The notes: a model not told the origin generated them from the sequence alone. A stretch of DNA of 64,000 nt from Pseudomonadota bacterium (GCA_018814305.1 JAHJAA010000021.1:23609-87608), one strand, 5' to 3'. Counted from the first letter of the stretch, positions 32,891-42,400 are shown. Made by a program: numbers and translations.

Positions 32891-34414
32891 ATGTTTTTGC
32901 ATAAGATGATTCGGTTTGTTTCAGCCGGTGTATTCATTGCCTTGTTTGGGGCCGGTTGCGGTGGTGGGGGTGGGGATTCAACTACGACTACGACCTCGAA
33001 TATTCAGTCCACTACGACGACATTGGCGTCGACCTCGACAACCTCTCCGGTCGCAACGACCACGACTACACTGCCTTTGTCAAATGTTGCCCCAGTTGCC
33101 CGGGCAGGTGCTGATCAATCTGTAGCCGTGGGTGATACAGTTATCTTGGACGGGATCAACAGTTACGATGCCAATGGCGATTCCTTGTCTTACTCGTGGG
33201 TGCTTTGGGATAGTCCTTCTGGCAGCAATAGTCAAATAGCAAATGACACCTCACCACAGGCCTATTTAGTGATTGATGTCGCCGGGGCATACAAGATTCA
33301 ATTGATTGTTGATGATGGCACCCTGGCAAGTGTGGCTGATTCATTGCTGATTATGGCCAGTGGACCATCGTTGCCCCAGGCCAAGGCCGGGGCCGACCAA
33401 TGGGTTTTGACCGGATCCGACGTCAATCTTGATGGCAGTGCCAGTTCCTCTCCCGAAGGTAGTATTCTGCAGTATAGCTGGGCCATCCTTTCCATGCCTG
33501 AGGGTTCATTGGCAGCGCTTACTTCAACAGATACTGTTTCTTCCTCGTTCAATGCTGATGTTGACGGGACGTATATTGTTCAATTGACGGTAAGCGATGG
33601 TGTCGGATCTGGTATTCCAGATACCCTCGCCATTGTAGTCTCTTCCCTTCCGGTTGTGGTTAATTTCACTCCGGTGTCGGAAGCAGGTATCGATCAGACC
33701 GTTGCCGTAGGTGATGTTGTTATGCTTGATGGATCAGGAAGCTCGGATGGTGATGGTGATCCATTGACTTACGACTGGACCTTAATTGCTCCAAACGGGA
33801 GCAATTCTGTATTGATAAACCCATTCACATCTGCCCCGTCATTTGATGCTGATGTCATTGGGACGTATACGGTTCAGCTTATTGTTAATGATGGAACCCA
33901 GTCCAGTTCAACCGATTCTGCGGTCATCACTGCAATTTACACGGTTATCCCGGTTCTCACCGGAAAACTACCCGATTCTGGCCAAACCACCTCGTATACG
34001 AGCACTTTTGGTGAAGATTCTGACTACACCTTTAACTCCCCTTCTTTTAGGGATAATGGTGATGGGACTGTGACCGATAACATCACCGGGTTACTCTGGC
34101 AGCAGAGTGATGATGGGACATTAAAAACCTGGGAAGATGCTTTTTCTTACTGCGCGGATTTGACCTTGGCTGTATACGCTGACTGGCGTTTGCCTGTTAC
34201 CAATGAATTGTTTTCCCTGGTTGATTTCGGCACGGATGCTCCTGCCATCGATGCAACATTTTTTCCCCAAACGAAATCGGCTGAGTACTGGGCAACATCA
34301 ACCGGGGGTGGGATCCTGGGGGGGGCCTGGCGGCTCGATTTTGATGATGGTTCGGCCATTAGTTTGGGGCGGGATGGAAGTCTGTATGTTCGGTGTGTCT
34401 ATGATGGGCGCTAA
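32891..34414 (+). CDS. Surface lipoprotein with three PKD-like domains and a DUF1566 domain
   Basis: The 507-residue protein has a lipoprotein signal peptide with cysteine at residue 23 in FGAGC, followed by a Gly run. A Thr/Ser-rich linker (~29-62) suggests surface display. Three PKD-like beta-sandwich domains follow (~65-155, 160-250, 258-350), each with a motif such as AGADQSVAVGDTVILDG and TYTVQLIVNDG. The last ~140 residues are a DUF1566 (Lcl C-terminal) domain, with DNGDGTVTDNITGLLWQQ, YADWRLPVTNEL and YVRCVYDGR. A paralog with the same CGGGG-Thr start lies at 60069-61250. Adhesion or matrix binding is an inference. Confidence 0.85.
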   Translation: MFLHKMIRFVSAGVFIALFGAGCGGGGGDSTTTTTSNIQSTTTTLASTSTTSPVATTTTTLPLSNVAPVARAGADQSVAVGDTVILDGINSYDANGDSLSYSWVLWDSPSGSNSQIANDTSPQAYLVIDVAGAYKIQLIVDDGTLASVADSLLIMASGPSLPQAKAGADQWVLTGSDVNLDGSASSSPEGSILQYSWAILSMPEGSLAALTSTDTVSSSFNADVDGTYIVQLTVSDGVGSGIPDTLAIVVSSLPVVVNFTPVSEAGIDQTVAVGDVVMLDGSGSSDGDGDPLTYDWTLIAPNGSNSVLINPFTSAPSFDADVIGTYTVQLIVNDGTQSSSTDSAVITAIYTVIPVLTGKLPDSGQTTSYTSTFGEDSDYTFNSPSFRDNGDGTVTDNITGLLWQQSDDGTLKTWEDAFSYCADLTLAVYADWRLPVTNELFSLVDFGTDAPAIDATFFPQTKSAEYWATSTGGGILGGAWRLDFDDGSAISLGRDGSLYVRCVYDGR

Positions 34415-34442
34415 TGGTATCTCTGAGACAGAGGGCGGAATA

Positions 34443-34877
34443 ATGAAAATATGTCTGGTTATCCTGACGGGCTTGCTGACTCTGGTTTCTTCCGCGTACG
34501 CAGGGGATTTCAGCGATAATAATAACGGTACGATCACCGATAACGTCACCGGTCTGGTCTGGCAGCAATCCGATGACTATATCAGCCGTTCATGGGAACA
34601 AGCAATTTCCTACTGTGAAGCGTTGGTCCTAGGCAGAACTTCTGATTGGCGTTTGCCCAATGTAAAGGAATTACGGTCTATTGTCGATGAGTCAAAAATT
34701 AATCCGGCTATTGATCTTGACATGTTTCGGAGGACTGTTTGGTCAGGGTATTGGACCTCTACTACATATAACAAGATTTCTACAGATGCCTGGGTCGTAG
34801 AATTCGCCTACGGATATGTGGATTACAGTTATAAAATATTTAGCTATTATGTCCGTTGTGTTCGGGGCGGGAGTTAA
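34443..34877 (+). CDS. Small secreted DUF1566 protein
   Basis: A signal peptide (MKICLVILTGLLTLVSSAYA) precedes a single DUF1566 domain of ~120 residues: NNNGTITDNVTGLVWQQ, SWEQAISYCE, TSDWRLPNVKELRSIVD, SGYWTSTTY and YYVRCVRGGS. The ATG at 34443 is chosen because it opens the signal peptide and has GAGGGCGGA before it; a longer reading from 34203 overlaps the upstream gene. The 28-base gap to the PKD lipoprotein suggests cotranscription. Confidence 0.83.
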   Translation: MKICLVILTGLLTLVSSAYAGDFSDNNNGTITDNVTGLVWQQSDDYISRSWEQAISYCEALVLGRTSDWRLPNVKELRSIVDESKINPAIDLDMFRRTVWSGYWTSTTYNKISTDAWVVEFAYGYVDYSYKIFSYYVRCVRGGS

Positions 34878-35083
34878 GTGTCGGGTGATTTTTGGTTATC
34901 ATTTTGGTTAGGATAACTCGGTGAATCTTTATGGTCGCATCGGAGGAGTTTTTTTGATCGCGATCAGTGGGATCTGGTAGAATAGAACTGAATGTTGGCT
35001 TCTTTTTCTTTTCCGGGGCGGCACCTGAAGGGTGTGACGGTTGCGGGGCTGGTGAAAAGAAGGATCTGATCCCCCCTTGAACC
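34878..35083. other. Intergenic region
   Basis: About 200 bases between the DUF1566 gene and the FGE-like gene. A weak GTTATC/GATAAC hairpin lies near 34897-34917. I see no gene or clear promoter. Confidence 0.35.
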
Positions 35084-36049
35084 ATGTTGCTTCTCATGCC
35101 GCGTATTTTTATCTTGATTTTCCCTCCTCTCTTCTCAGAAATACCTTCCTCTTATATATGGCATTTTCAACGCTCCGGTTCAATCTGGAGCAGGGCGCTA
35201 TTGGTTTCTGTTCTGTTCCTCCTTATGGTGTTGTTGTTGGTGATCGATTCAGTCCAGGCCGAAGAGGTCGTGTTCGGTGGTAATGAATTGGTGTTGGTGA
35301 CCGGCGGATGCTTTCAGATGGGAGACCTCTACGGAGATGGGTTTGTAGATGAATTGCCAGTTCACAAGGTCTGTCTCGATGATTTTTATCTTGGGAAATT
35401 TGAAGTGACTCAATGGCAATGGCAGACTGTTATGGATGGTGAAAATCCGGCTCGTTTTAAAAAGGGAGGCGATTACCCGGTGGAACGGGTGAGTTGGGAA
35501 GACAGTCGTATCTTTATCCGGGAGCTGAGCCGTTTGACCGGTTATGCCTTCAGGCTTCCCACCGAAGCTGAGTGGGAGTACGCCTGTCGCAGTGGTGGAA
35601 AAATACAGAAATACTGTGGCGGAGATTCGTTGGAGTCGGTGGGCCATTACCGAAATAACAGCGGTTATTCCACCCATCCGGTGGGCGTGCTCAAGCCCAA
35701 CTCACTTGGCATTTACGATATGAGCGGTAATGTCTGGGAATGGGTCCAGGATTACTATGTTAAGGATTATTTTAATCGTACCGGCCAAAACCCACAGGGG
35801 CCTGAGAATGGTGTTTTTAGGGTCTCCCGGGGGGGATCATGGGATTATGACCCCCTTTTTGCAAGGGCATCGGCCCGTAATCGAAGCTGGCCGGATAAGG
35901 GTTTTTTTAGCCTCGGATTTAGGTTGGCCCTCTCCAAGAGTGATGCAGAGGGAGTAAATGAACCTACTCTAGGAATTGTGGATGAAGGGAGTATAACACC
36001 ACCTCAGCAGTCAATTGATAAACTTCCACTGATAAAAGCCCCGCGGTGA
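35084..36049 (+). CDS. Formylglycine-generating-enzyme-like (FGE-sulfatase) domain protein
   Basis: The product has a hydrophobic segment (ALLVSVLFLLMVLLLV, ~40-58) acting as a signal or anchor, then an FGE-sulfatase domain. Typical motifs are LVTGGCFQMGD, FYLGKFEVTQWQWQTVM, YPVERVSWEDSRIFI, FRLPTEAEWEYACRSGG, NSLGIYDMSGNVWEWVQDYY and RVSRGGSWDY. Many bacterial members of this fold are not copper-dependent formylglycine synthases. The cysteine pair of true FGE is not clearly present near the C-terminal core, so I read it as a structural or modified-function member. Several ATG codons precede the hydrophobic segment and the true start is uncertain. Confidence 0.75.
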   Translation: MLLLMPRIFILIFPPLFSEIPSSYIWHFQRSGSIWSRALLVSVLFLLMVLLLVIDSVQAEEVVFGGNELVLVTGGCFQMGDLYGDGFVDELPVHKVCLDDFYLGKFEVTQWQWQTVMDGENPARFKKGGDYPVERVSWEDSRIFIRELSRLTGYAFRLPTEAEWEYACRSGGKIQKYCGGDSLESVGHYRNNSGYSTHPVGVLKPNSLGIYDMSGNVWEWVQDYYVKDYFNRTGQNPQGPENGVFRVSRGGSWDYDPLFARASARNRSWPDKGFFSLGFRLALSKSDAEGVNEPTLGIVDEGSITPPQQSIDKLPLIKAPR

Positions 36050-36377
36050 GCTCAAAGTAAGCATATCCCGCTTTGGTTGGGGAGGAACTGTATAGTCTCT
36101 CTTCTTTTGAATAATTGAAGATGTTAAAAAACAGAGGTATTCAACCCGCTTCGAATACTATGATCGGGTGGCCTTTCTTTAACAATTATGATGGACGGAG
36201 ATCTGGTTTAGAAATTGAAACTTTTGTGTTAACTGGCTGTTGTTATGGTTAATATTTTTTATTAAGGACTTGATTGTGTATTTGGTGGTATAAAAAATTG
36301 AACATATCCCTGGTGATGATCAGCACGGTTCTTTGCTAACATGTTGTTTTGGCATTGTTGTGTTCTTTTTAGAATTG

Positions 36378-36394
36378 TTGGCACATGATTTGCT
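36378..36394 (+). promoter_or_regulatory. Candidate sigma-54 promoter
   Basis: TTGGCACATGATTTGCT matches the -24/-12 consensus, with GG at 36380-36381 and GC at 36392-36393 exactly ten bases apart. Transcription would start near 36404. The only downstream feature before the terminator is a ~87-base unannotated stretch. Confidence 0.6.
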
Positions 36395-36403
36395 AATAGT
36401 AGC

Positions 36404-36491
36404 TAATAATAAAAGAACGTGTTTCATTTTTTTTGAACTCTTTCTTTCTCCTTTAAAGGTCAGCCCTATCCCCTGGGGCTGACCTTTTTTT
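36404..36491 (+). ncRNA. Candidate sigma-54-dependent small RNA
   Basis: The ~88-base stretch from the predicted sigma-54 start to the terminator encodes no peptide I can support. It contains a pyrimidine run, CTCTTTCTTTCTCCTTT (36438-36454), complementary in part to Shine-Dalgarno sequences, as in trans-acting small RNAs that block ribosome binding. The 3' end is the terminator hairpin. Read-through into DUF362 is the alternative. Confidence 0.45.
36455..36491 (+). terminator. Strong Rho-independent terminator
   Basis: AAAGGTCAGCCC (36455-36466) pairs with GGGCTGACCTTT (36476-36487), followed by continuing T to 36491. It lies 400 bases beyond the FGE-like stop, too far to be that gene's own close terminator, and ~60 bases after the sigma-54 start. 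Confidence 0.92.
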
Positions 36492-36623
36492 GTGGTGATC
36501 TTGGAGATTCCCTGTTTAATTCAATTCGGTCATGGTCGCCATGCGACCATGGGTGGTCCTGTCGCTTTGAAACGTTTCCCCCACGTATTCAATAATTCAA
36601 TGAGTCATTATTCCGGTGGTATC

Positions 36624-37586
36624 ATGGATTCCGGGTATGAAAAGCGTAGTAGCCAAAAACAACTGAAGTTGTCGCTGGGGCGATGTCCCACCTATGATGT
36701 TGCCCTGGTGAAAGAGCAGATAGGTCGTCTGGCTGAAGCGGTTTTATTAAAACCGTCTTCAGGGTCAATTTGCCTGATAAAGCCGAATCTAGTGACTGCC
36801 GGTGGCCCTGGATTTTTGGCCTGCAGTCAGCCGGAGTTTGTTGCGGCGGTGGCTGAATGGTGTCTTGACCATGGCTGTCGTGTTGTGATCGGTGATTCTC
36901 CTGCCTTTGGGAGTGCCCGGCGAGTAATGGCCTTAAGTGGTATTGCTGAGGCCGTGAAGCATCTTGACGTAACCCTGGTGAATTTCACCAGGCCTGTTCG
37001 GGTTGATCTTCCTGGTGGTCAGTCTGCAGCCATTGCCCGGGAGGCCCTGGAATGTGATCTGTTATTGAATGTTCCTCGAGTCAAGGCCCACAGTCAGCTT
37101 TATGTGAGTCTGGCCCTTAAAAACTATTTTGGGGTGGTGGTTGGATGGCGTAAGGCCATGCATCATGCCCGTAACGGAGAAATGGGCAATCGCTTTGAAG
37201 AATTGCTGGTTGATCTTCCCGGGGTATTACCACCGGGATTTAGTATTGTTGATGGGATAGTCGCCATGCATCGGGAAGGCCCCATGACCGGGACCCCCTT
37301 TCAGCTGGGTTTGATTGCCGTTGGTGAGGATCCGATTGCCGTTGATACGGCCTTGCTGGAGATTATCGGAGCAGATCCTGAGCGGAGCCCGCTGTGGCTT
37401 GAGTGTCAGCGACGCGAGATGGCTGGTGTTAATCGCAGTCGGATAGAATTCCCATTGCTTAAGCCCGCCGATTTGGCGGTGGAAGGCTTTGAGTTGCCTG
37501 ACCATCTGAAGCCTGTAACCTTTCATCCCGGACGAATGGCCCTTGGCACCTTGCGGCGTTTGAAACACTATTGGTCGGATCACTAA
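36624..37586 (+). CDS. DUF362 domain-containing protein
   Basis: The 320-residue product belongs to the DUF362 family: ICLIKPNLVTAGGPGFLACS, VVIGDSPAFGSARRVM, LLLNVPRVKAHSQLYVSLALKN, GFSIVDGIVAMHREGPMTG and AVGEDPIAVDTALLEIIG are its core motifs. Some family members carry ferredoxin-like CxxCxxC segments, but none is seen here. Function is not established. I chose the ATG at 36624 with CGGTGG nearby; reading could begin as far upstream as 36492, inside the terminator region, which is less likely. Confidence 0.75.
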   Translation: MDSGYEKRSSQKQLKLSLGRCPTYDVALVKEQIGRLAEAVLLKPSSGSICLIKPNLVTAGGPGFLACSQPEFVAAVAEWCLDHGCRVVIGDSPAFGSARRVMALSGIAEAVKHLDVTLVNFTRPVRVDLPGGQSAAIAREALECDLLLNVPRVKAHSQLYVSLALKNYFGVVVGWRKAMHHARNGEMGNRFEELLVDLPGVLPPGFSIVDGIVAMHREGPMTGTPFQLGLIAVGEDPIAVDTALLEIIGADPERSPLWLECQRREMAGVNRSRIEFPLLKPADLAVEGFELPDHLKPVTFHPGRMALGTLRRLKHYWSDH

Positions 37587-37908
37587 AATTCACCATGACG
37601 GTTTCCGGTAGGCATCCCAGAACAGACTGAAAACACCAGATTGAATAGGTTAAGACCAGGGAGGGGATACGATCATTTCTTTACAAGCAGGCCCTTTGGA
37701 TTTATGCTAATTCGCCACATCAATGATGGTTGTTTTATCAGTGCCGGGGTAGCCGAATTGGACAATAATCAAATTTCATCATTGATTATGACCGTGGTCA
37801 GCCGGGGCATGGTTGGGAGTTTAATCGCTCCGGTCTTTTGGTCTTATTGAATATAGTATTGGTCTGTCGTTCCTTGATCGGGATAACAGGTCTGTAGGGG
37901 TATTGATC
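37587..37908. other. Intergenic region before fabL-like gene
   Basis: The 322 bases hold no gene I can support. An open frame at 37641-37850 has no family features, and I see no clear promoter or terminator. Confidence 0.4.
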
Positions 37909-38661
37909 ATGTTTAATCTACAAGGAAAAGTTGCACTGGTTACCGGAAGTTCCCGAGGAATAGGACGAGCCATCGCCCTCAGACTGGCAGAAAACGGCGT
38001 TAATTTGGTGGTCAATTATATCCGGCATCGGAAGGATGCTGAAGATACGGCTGCTGCCATTGAGGAAAAAGGGGCCCGTTGTCTGGTGGTCAAGGCCAAT
38101 GTGGCCAATGATGATGATGTTAAGGCCATGTTCGAACAGATTCGCGAAGAGTATGGTCGACTTGACGTTCTGGTTAGTAATGCTGCCTCAGGTGTTTTAA
38201 AACCTGTGATGGAACTCTCCGGACGTCACTGGAATTGGGCCATGGATATTAACGCCAGGTCTCTTCTCACTTTGGCTCAACAGGCCCTGCCCCTTATGCC
38301 GGTTGGGGGGCGGATTATGGCCGTTTCGAGTCTTGGTTCGGTCAGAGCCGTGGAGAATTATACGGCAGTCGGGGCCTCCAAGGCTGCTTTGGAATCATTG
38401 GTCCGGCATTTGGCCGTTGAATTAGGACCCAAAGGGATTTTGGTCAATACCATCAGTGCCGGAGCGGTTGATACCGAGGCCTTGAAGAAATTTCCCAATC
38501 GAGAGCAGATCCTGGGGGGGGCTCTTGAGCGCACACCAGTGGGACGGTTGACAACGCCCGAGGATGTGGCCGATGTCGCCCTCTTCCTCTGCAGCGATCT
38601 GGCCCGGATGATCCATGGCCAGACGGTCGTGGTCGATGGCGGTTACTCCATCCGCGCCTAG
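37909..38661 (+). CDS. fabL: Enoyl-[acyl-carrier-protein] reductase, FabL type (SDR family)
   Basis: The 250-residue short-chain dehydrogenase resembles Bacillus FabL, an NADPH-dependent enoyl-ACP reductase, more than FabG. Motifs are ALVTGSSRGIGRAIALRLAENG, CLVVKANV, VLVSNAASGVLKPVMEL, MAVSSLGSVRAVENYTAVGASKAALE (YxxxK within), AGAVDTEALKKFPNRE and MIHGQTVVVDGG. NAASGVL and the NYTxVGxSKAALE stretch are FabL-specific in my reading. A 3-ketoacyl reductase role cannot be excluded. The ATG at 37909 is used. The stop TAG lies at the left border of the palindromic element at 38660-38770. Confidence 0.85.
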   Translation: MFNLQGKVALVTGSSRGIGRAIALRLAENGVNLVVNYIRHRKDAEDTAAAIEEKGARCLVVKANVANDDDVKAMFEQIREEYGRLDVLVSNAASGVLKPVMELSGRHWNWAMDINARSLLTLAQQALPLMPVGGRIMAVSSLGSVRAVENYTAVGASKAALESLVRHLAVELGPKGILVNTISAGAVDTEALKKFPNREQILGGALERTPVGRLTTPEDVADVALFLCSDLARMIHGQTVVVDGGYSIRA

Positions 38662-38770
38662 GTAAATGGTCACAGGCACCGCATCTTCGCCCGCTTTCCA
38701 CCGTTCGCATAGTGGACTATAGCGAACGGTGGAAAGCGGGCAAATCTACGGCACCTGTGACCATTTACCT
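38660..38770. repeat. Long hairpin element 2 (AGTGGACT-apex family)
   Basis: Outer stem: AGGTAAATGGTCACAGG (38660-38676) with CCTGTGACCATTTACCT (38754-38770), 17 bp perfect. Internal loops are CACCGCATCTTC and AAATCTACGGCA. The inner stem is 20 bp perfect, 38689-38708 with 38722-38741. The apex is ATAGT-GG-ACTAT (38709-38720) with one unpaired A at 38721. The bulge position, GG loop and right flank (CGGGCAAATCTACGGCAC) match element 1 at 21394-21504, while the arm sequence is unrelated. A T-run follows (38770-38775). Confidence 0.88.
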
Positions 38771-38899
38771 TTTTCTTCATTGGGGTGAGTCGTGGTGTTC
38801 GCGGATGAATCCGCTCACTTCGAATAAGTTGGTTCTGATGTGGAGTTCTTCTCTGTAGCCCTCCTGAAAATTTCTTAAGATTCATGGGAATCAAGTCAG
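38771..38899. other. Short region with a second hairpin before maf
   Basis: GCGGAT/ATCCGC (38801-38812) flanked by GTGAG (38785-38789) and CTCAC (38814-38818) forms a small hairpin unrelated to the AGTGGACT family. It could be regulatory or chance. No gene is seen. Confidence 0.35.
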
Positions 38900-39496
38900 A
38901 TGTATACCTGTAGCTTTTCCCTTATTCTGGCCTCCGGGTCGCCGAGACGTAAACGAATGCTGGCGGAAATTGGGCTGAATTTTCGGGTTGTGTCGGCCCA
39001 GGTCGATGAGGTCGCATTGCCAGGAGAGGCCCCGGAGGTGTTTGTCCGGCGACTGGCTGAAGAAAAGGCCAGGGAAGTGGCTGAGGTCAACCCTGGGGAG
39101 TACACCATCGGGGCGGATACCGTGGTGGTTCTTGAGGGTCGCATCCTTGGAAAGCCTCGGGACGTTAACGAGGCCAAGGTTATGTTGGCGAATCTCTCAG
39201 GGAATCGGCATCAGGTCTATACCGGTTTCTCCGTGGTGAATACTGAACCGGTGGTCCAGGTCACCCGGAGCGTGGTTACCGAGGTGGAGTTTTGTGTCCT
39301 TGCCGAAGAGCTCATCAACGCCTATGTGGCCACCGGAGAACCACTTGATAAAGCAGGCTCATACGGTATCCAGGGGCGCGGCGGCACTCTGGTCCGTTCA
39401 ATTAACGGTTCTTACAGTAATGTGGTCGGGCTGCCCATGGTGGAACTGATCCAAGAGCTGCTTTCCCTGGGAATTATTCAACCTGCTTTGCCGTAA
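38900..39496 (+). CDS. maf: Maf-family nucleoside triphosphate pyrophosphatase
   Basis: Maf-type pyrophosphatases hydrolyse non-canonical or dTTP/UTP-type nucleotides. The 198-residue protein has LILASGSPRRKRMLAEIG at the N-terminus, TIGADTVVVLEGRILGKPRD, VYTGFSVV, and the closing AGSYGIQGRGGTLVRSINGSYSNVVGLP with the conserved Y and Q. The 3' end overlaps the opposite-strand oxoprolinase gene by 19 bases. YhdE (dTTP) versus YceF (m7GTP) specificity cannot be assigned with confidence. Confidence 0.93.
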   Translation: MYTCSFSLILASGSPRRKRMLAEIGLNFRVVSAQVDEVALPGEAPEVFVRRLAEEKAREVAEVNPGEYTIGADTVVVLEGRILGKPRDVNEAKVMLANLSGNRHQVYTGFSVVNTEPVVQVTRSVVTEVEFCVLAEELINAYVATGEPLDKAGSYGIQGRGGTLVRSINGSYSNVVGLPMVELIQELLSLGIIQPALP

Positions 39497-42400
39497 CCAC
39501 CCCCGCCGGGAGTCATGATTTCAATTCGGTCGCCTGGCTCAACCCTGACGCTATTTTTTCCGCCGAGGTTGATGGTTTCACCGTTATTTCGATATAAACG
39601 GTTGTTCCCTTTGGCGCCTGGAGATCCTCCCTTAAGACCATATGGTGCGTAAATCCGTCGTTCCGAGAGGATGGCCGCCTCCATCGGGGCCAGAAATTCC
39701 ACCTCACGGATCAGGCCATTCCCTTCCATCCATTGTCCGTGGCCTCCGGAGTTTTGGCGCAGGCAAAACCGGCGCAGCAGGACCGGATACCGTTTTTCCA
39801 GGATCTCCGGGTCGGTAATCCTGGTGTTGGTCATGTGGGTATGGACTCCCGAGGTCCCGTGCCATCCAGGCCCAGCCCCGGCGCCACCGCCGATGGTTTC
39901 GTAATATCCGAAGGAATCGTTGCCGAAGGTGAAGTTGTTCATGCAACCCTGGGAGGCAGCCGCTGCTCCAAAGGCCTTGAGGAGCACATCAACGATTCGT
40001 TGCGAAGTGAGGACATTCCCACCCACCACCGCCGCACCATCGGAAGGAGCCAGAAGCGATCCTGCCGGGAGCAGCATGGTCACCGGATTAAGGCACCCTT
40101 GATTGAGGGGGATATTTTCATGGATCAGGCAACGCAGAACATAGATAATGGCTGAAGCGGTAACGGCCCGAGGGGCATTGCAGTTGCCGGGAACCTCTTG
40201 GCCACTCCCCCTGAAATCAAAGCATACATTCCCGGTATCCGGGTGAATGGTCACGTTGATTCTGATGGGGCTACCATCATCGAGAAAGTCTTCTACAGCC
40301 AGGATTGTCGGGTGCCCACCACGGCATAATTTTTTTAACATGACCCGTACGGCCAGTTCAGCATTGTCCTGGATATGACCCATGTAGGCCAGAACCGTCG
40401 GCAGAGAATGGCGGTCGATCATCGCCTTCAGAAGGTTGACGCCCTTTCGGTTTGCTGCAACCTGGGCCTTGAGATCGGCAAGGTTGTCTGCGATATTCCG
40501 GGCGGGAAAGGATCGGGCCAAATGGTCTGGATCATCCTTCCGGAGGAGTAGGCGCTGAAGACCTTCTTCCTGCAAAACATTACTTCTGAGCAGTTTGTAG
40601 CTCTTGATGCAGACCCCTTCTTCGCTCAGAGTCCTGGAGGAGGGGGGCATGGATCCCGGGGAGATCCCACCGATATCGGCGTGATGTCCCCGGTTGGCCA
40701 CAAAGAATACCGGCTGTCCCTGATGAAATACCGGAGTTATTACCGTGAGGTCGGGGAGATGACTGCCACCGTATACCGGATGGTTGGTGAGGAGGACGTC
40801 ACCCTCGGCTAAATCATCCCCATGGATTTCAATTTGGTGGCGTACCGCCTCGCTCATTGCTCCCAAGTGGACCGGTTGGTGAGGGGCGTTGGCCACTAGA
40901 CCACCACTCCCATCAAAAAGGGCACAGGAAAAATCCAGCCGCTCCTTGATGTTGGTGGAGATGGCTGTTTTTTGTAAGGCCCGCCCCATCTGCTCGGCAA
41001 CCGACATGAAGAGGTTACTGAAGACGGAGAGCCGGATCGGATCGATGTCATTCCCATGGTTAAGGGAGATAGTTTCCCCAAGATTAATCAGCAGGTCGCC
41101 GTTTTCATCGATATGGGCTCTGCAATTGGGTTCGATGACGATTGTCGAGGTGTTGTGGATAATCAAGGCCGGGCCGGTTAGGGTTGCTCCGGCTCCAAGG
41201 GAGCTAAAGGTGTATATCGGGGTTTCCTGACGGCCTGTGTCAAAAAAACAGGGACCATGGGTCTCCGGCTGGAGTGCGGACTCCTGTTGTTGAACCGGGG
41301 GAGGAGTTATCCCTGGGGTAAGGCCCACGGCCCGGATTCGAAGATTATCCACCAGTAGTGGTCGGTTAGGAAAGAGGAACCCGAACTCCCGCTGATGGAT
41401 TTTTTCAAAAGCCGGCTGGAAGTTGTTATTATCTGGTTGGTTGACCATCAGTGGGGTATCGGTACCCTGGTAGCGTAAATTGAGAAAGGAATCGATCTGG
41501 ATGGTTGCTTCGTCGAATCCTTGGGCTTTTAGTCGTTCTGCGGCTTGTTTAGCAAGGTGGTCAAGACGTTTGAGTAGCTCGGGCATTGTTTCAGGAAGGA
41601 GCGGGGTGGCGGCTGGTTCGGTTAGCTCTTCCACAACATCGGCGAGCCCTAAGCCGTATGCAGAAAGGATCCCGGCAAAGCGGTGAATTCGAATACTTTT
41701 GATTCCAAGAATCCCGGCAATGGCACAGGCGTGTTGTCCGCCAGCCCCTCCGAAACAAGCCAGGACATGGTCCTTAAGGTCGAACCCTCGGGCCACCGAG
41801 ATCTCTCGCATGGGGCGGACCATGACTTCGTTTGCAACTTTAAGAAAACCTAAGGCTATTTCTTCAATTGAAAGTTCTCCCTGGTTCTGGGAGGTCCGGT
41901 GGGCATTGATCTCCCGGCGAATGGTCTCAAATGCCGCCTGGCTGGCTTCAGGATCAAGGGATTGATTGCCAGTCGGACCGAAGATTTTCGGGAAGAATTC
42001 AGGGTGCAGTCTCCCTAAAACCAGATTGGCATCGGTGATGGTCAGGGGGCCGTTTTTTCGATAACAGGCCGGTCCCGGATCTGCCCCGGCCGATTCCGGC
42101 CCCACCTCGAACATTCCGTGGCGGAAGAAAAGCCGGGAGCCGCCTCCGGCCGCCACCGTTTGGATATCAAGTTGCGGGGCCTGGACTCTGATTCCGGTGG
42201 TCTCGGTTTCATGGACCAGTTCCAGGGTCCCGTCGTATCTGGAAACATCGGTGGAGGTCCCCCCCATATCAAAGCCGATTACCGGTCGCATCTCCGAGAG
42301 ATAAACAGTTCGGGCGTAGCCGATGACCCCACCGGCCGGCCCTGAGAGGATGGCCTTGCTGCCGGAAAATGAGGCTGCCGGCGCTAATCCCCCATCGGAG

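Larger units (their letters stand above)
36050..36623. other. Gene-poor region with candidate sigma-54 small RNA
   Basis: About 570 AT-rich bases between the FGE-like and DUF362 genes. The first 320 bases show nothing I can name. A sigma-54-type promoter (36378-36394) and a terminator (36455-36491) bound a short transcript. The last ~130 bases could instead be N-terminal coding sequence of DUF362 if an earlier start is used. Confidence 0.5.

Noticed and set aside
34203..34442. N-terminal extension of the small DUF1566 protein
   Set aside because: It overlaps the PKD lipoprotein in another frame, while a signal peptide and ribosome-binding site support ATG 34443.
35084..36049. Catalytic formylglycine-generating enzyme
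   Set aside because: I could not find the copper-binding cysteine pair with confidence, and no sulfatase gene is nearby.
36050..36370. Part of the sigma-54 small RNA extending upstream
   Set aside because: The promoter lies downstream of this AT-rich stretch, and no other transcript signal is visible.
21394..38770. CRISPR array or spacer-like hairpins
   Set aside because: There are only two elements 17 kb apart, with no direct-repeat array or cas gene.
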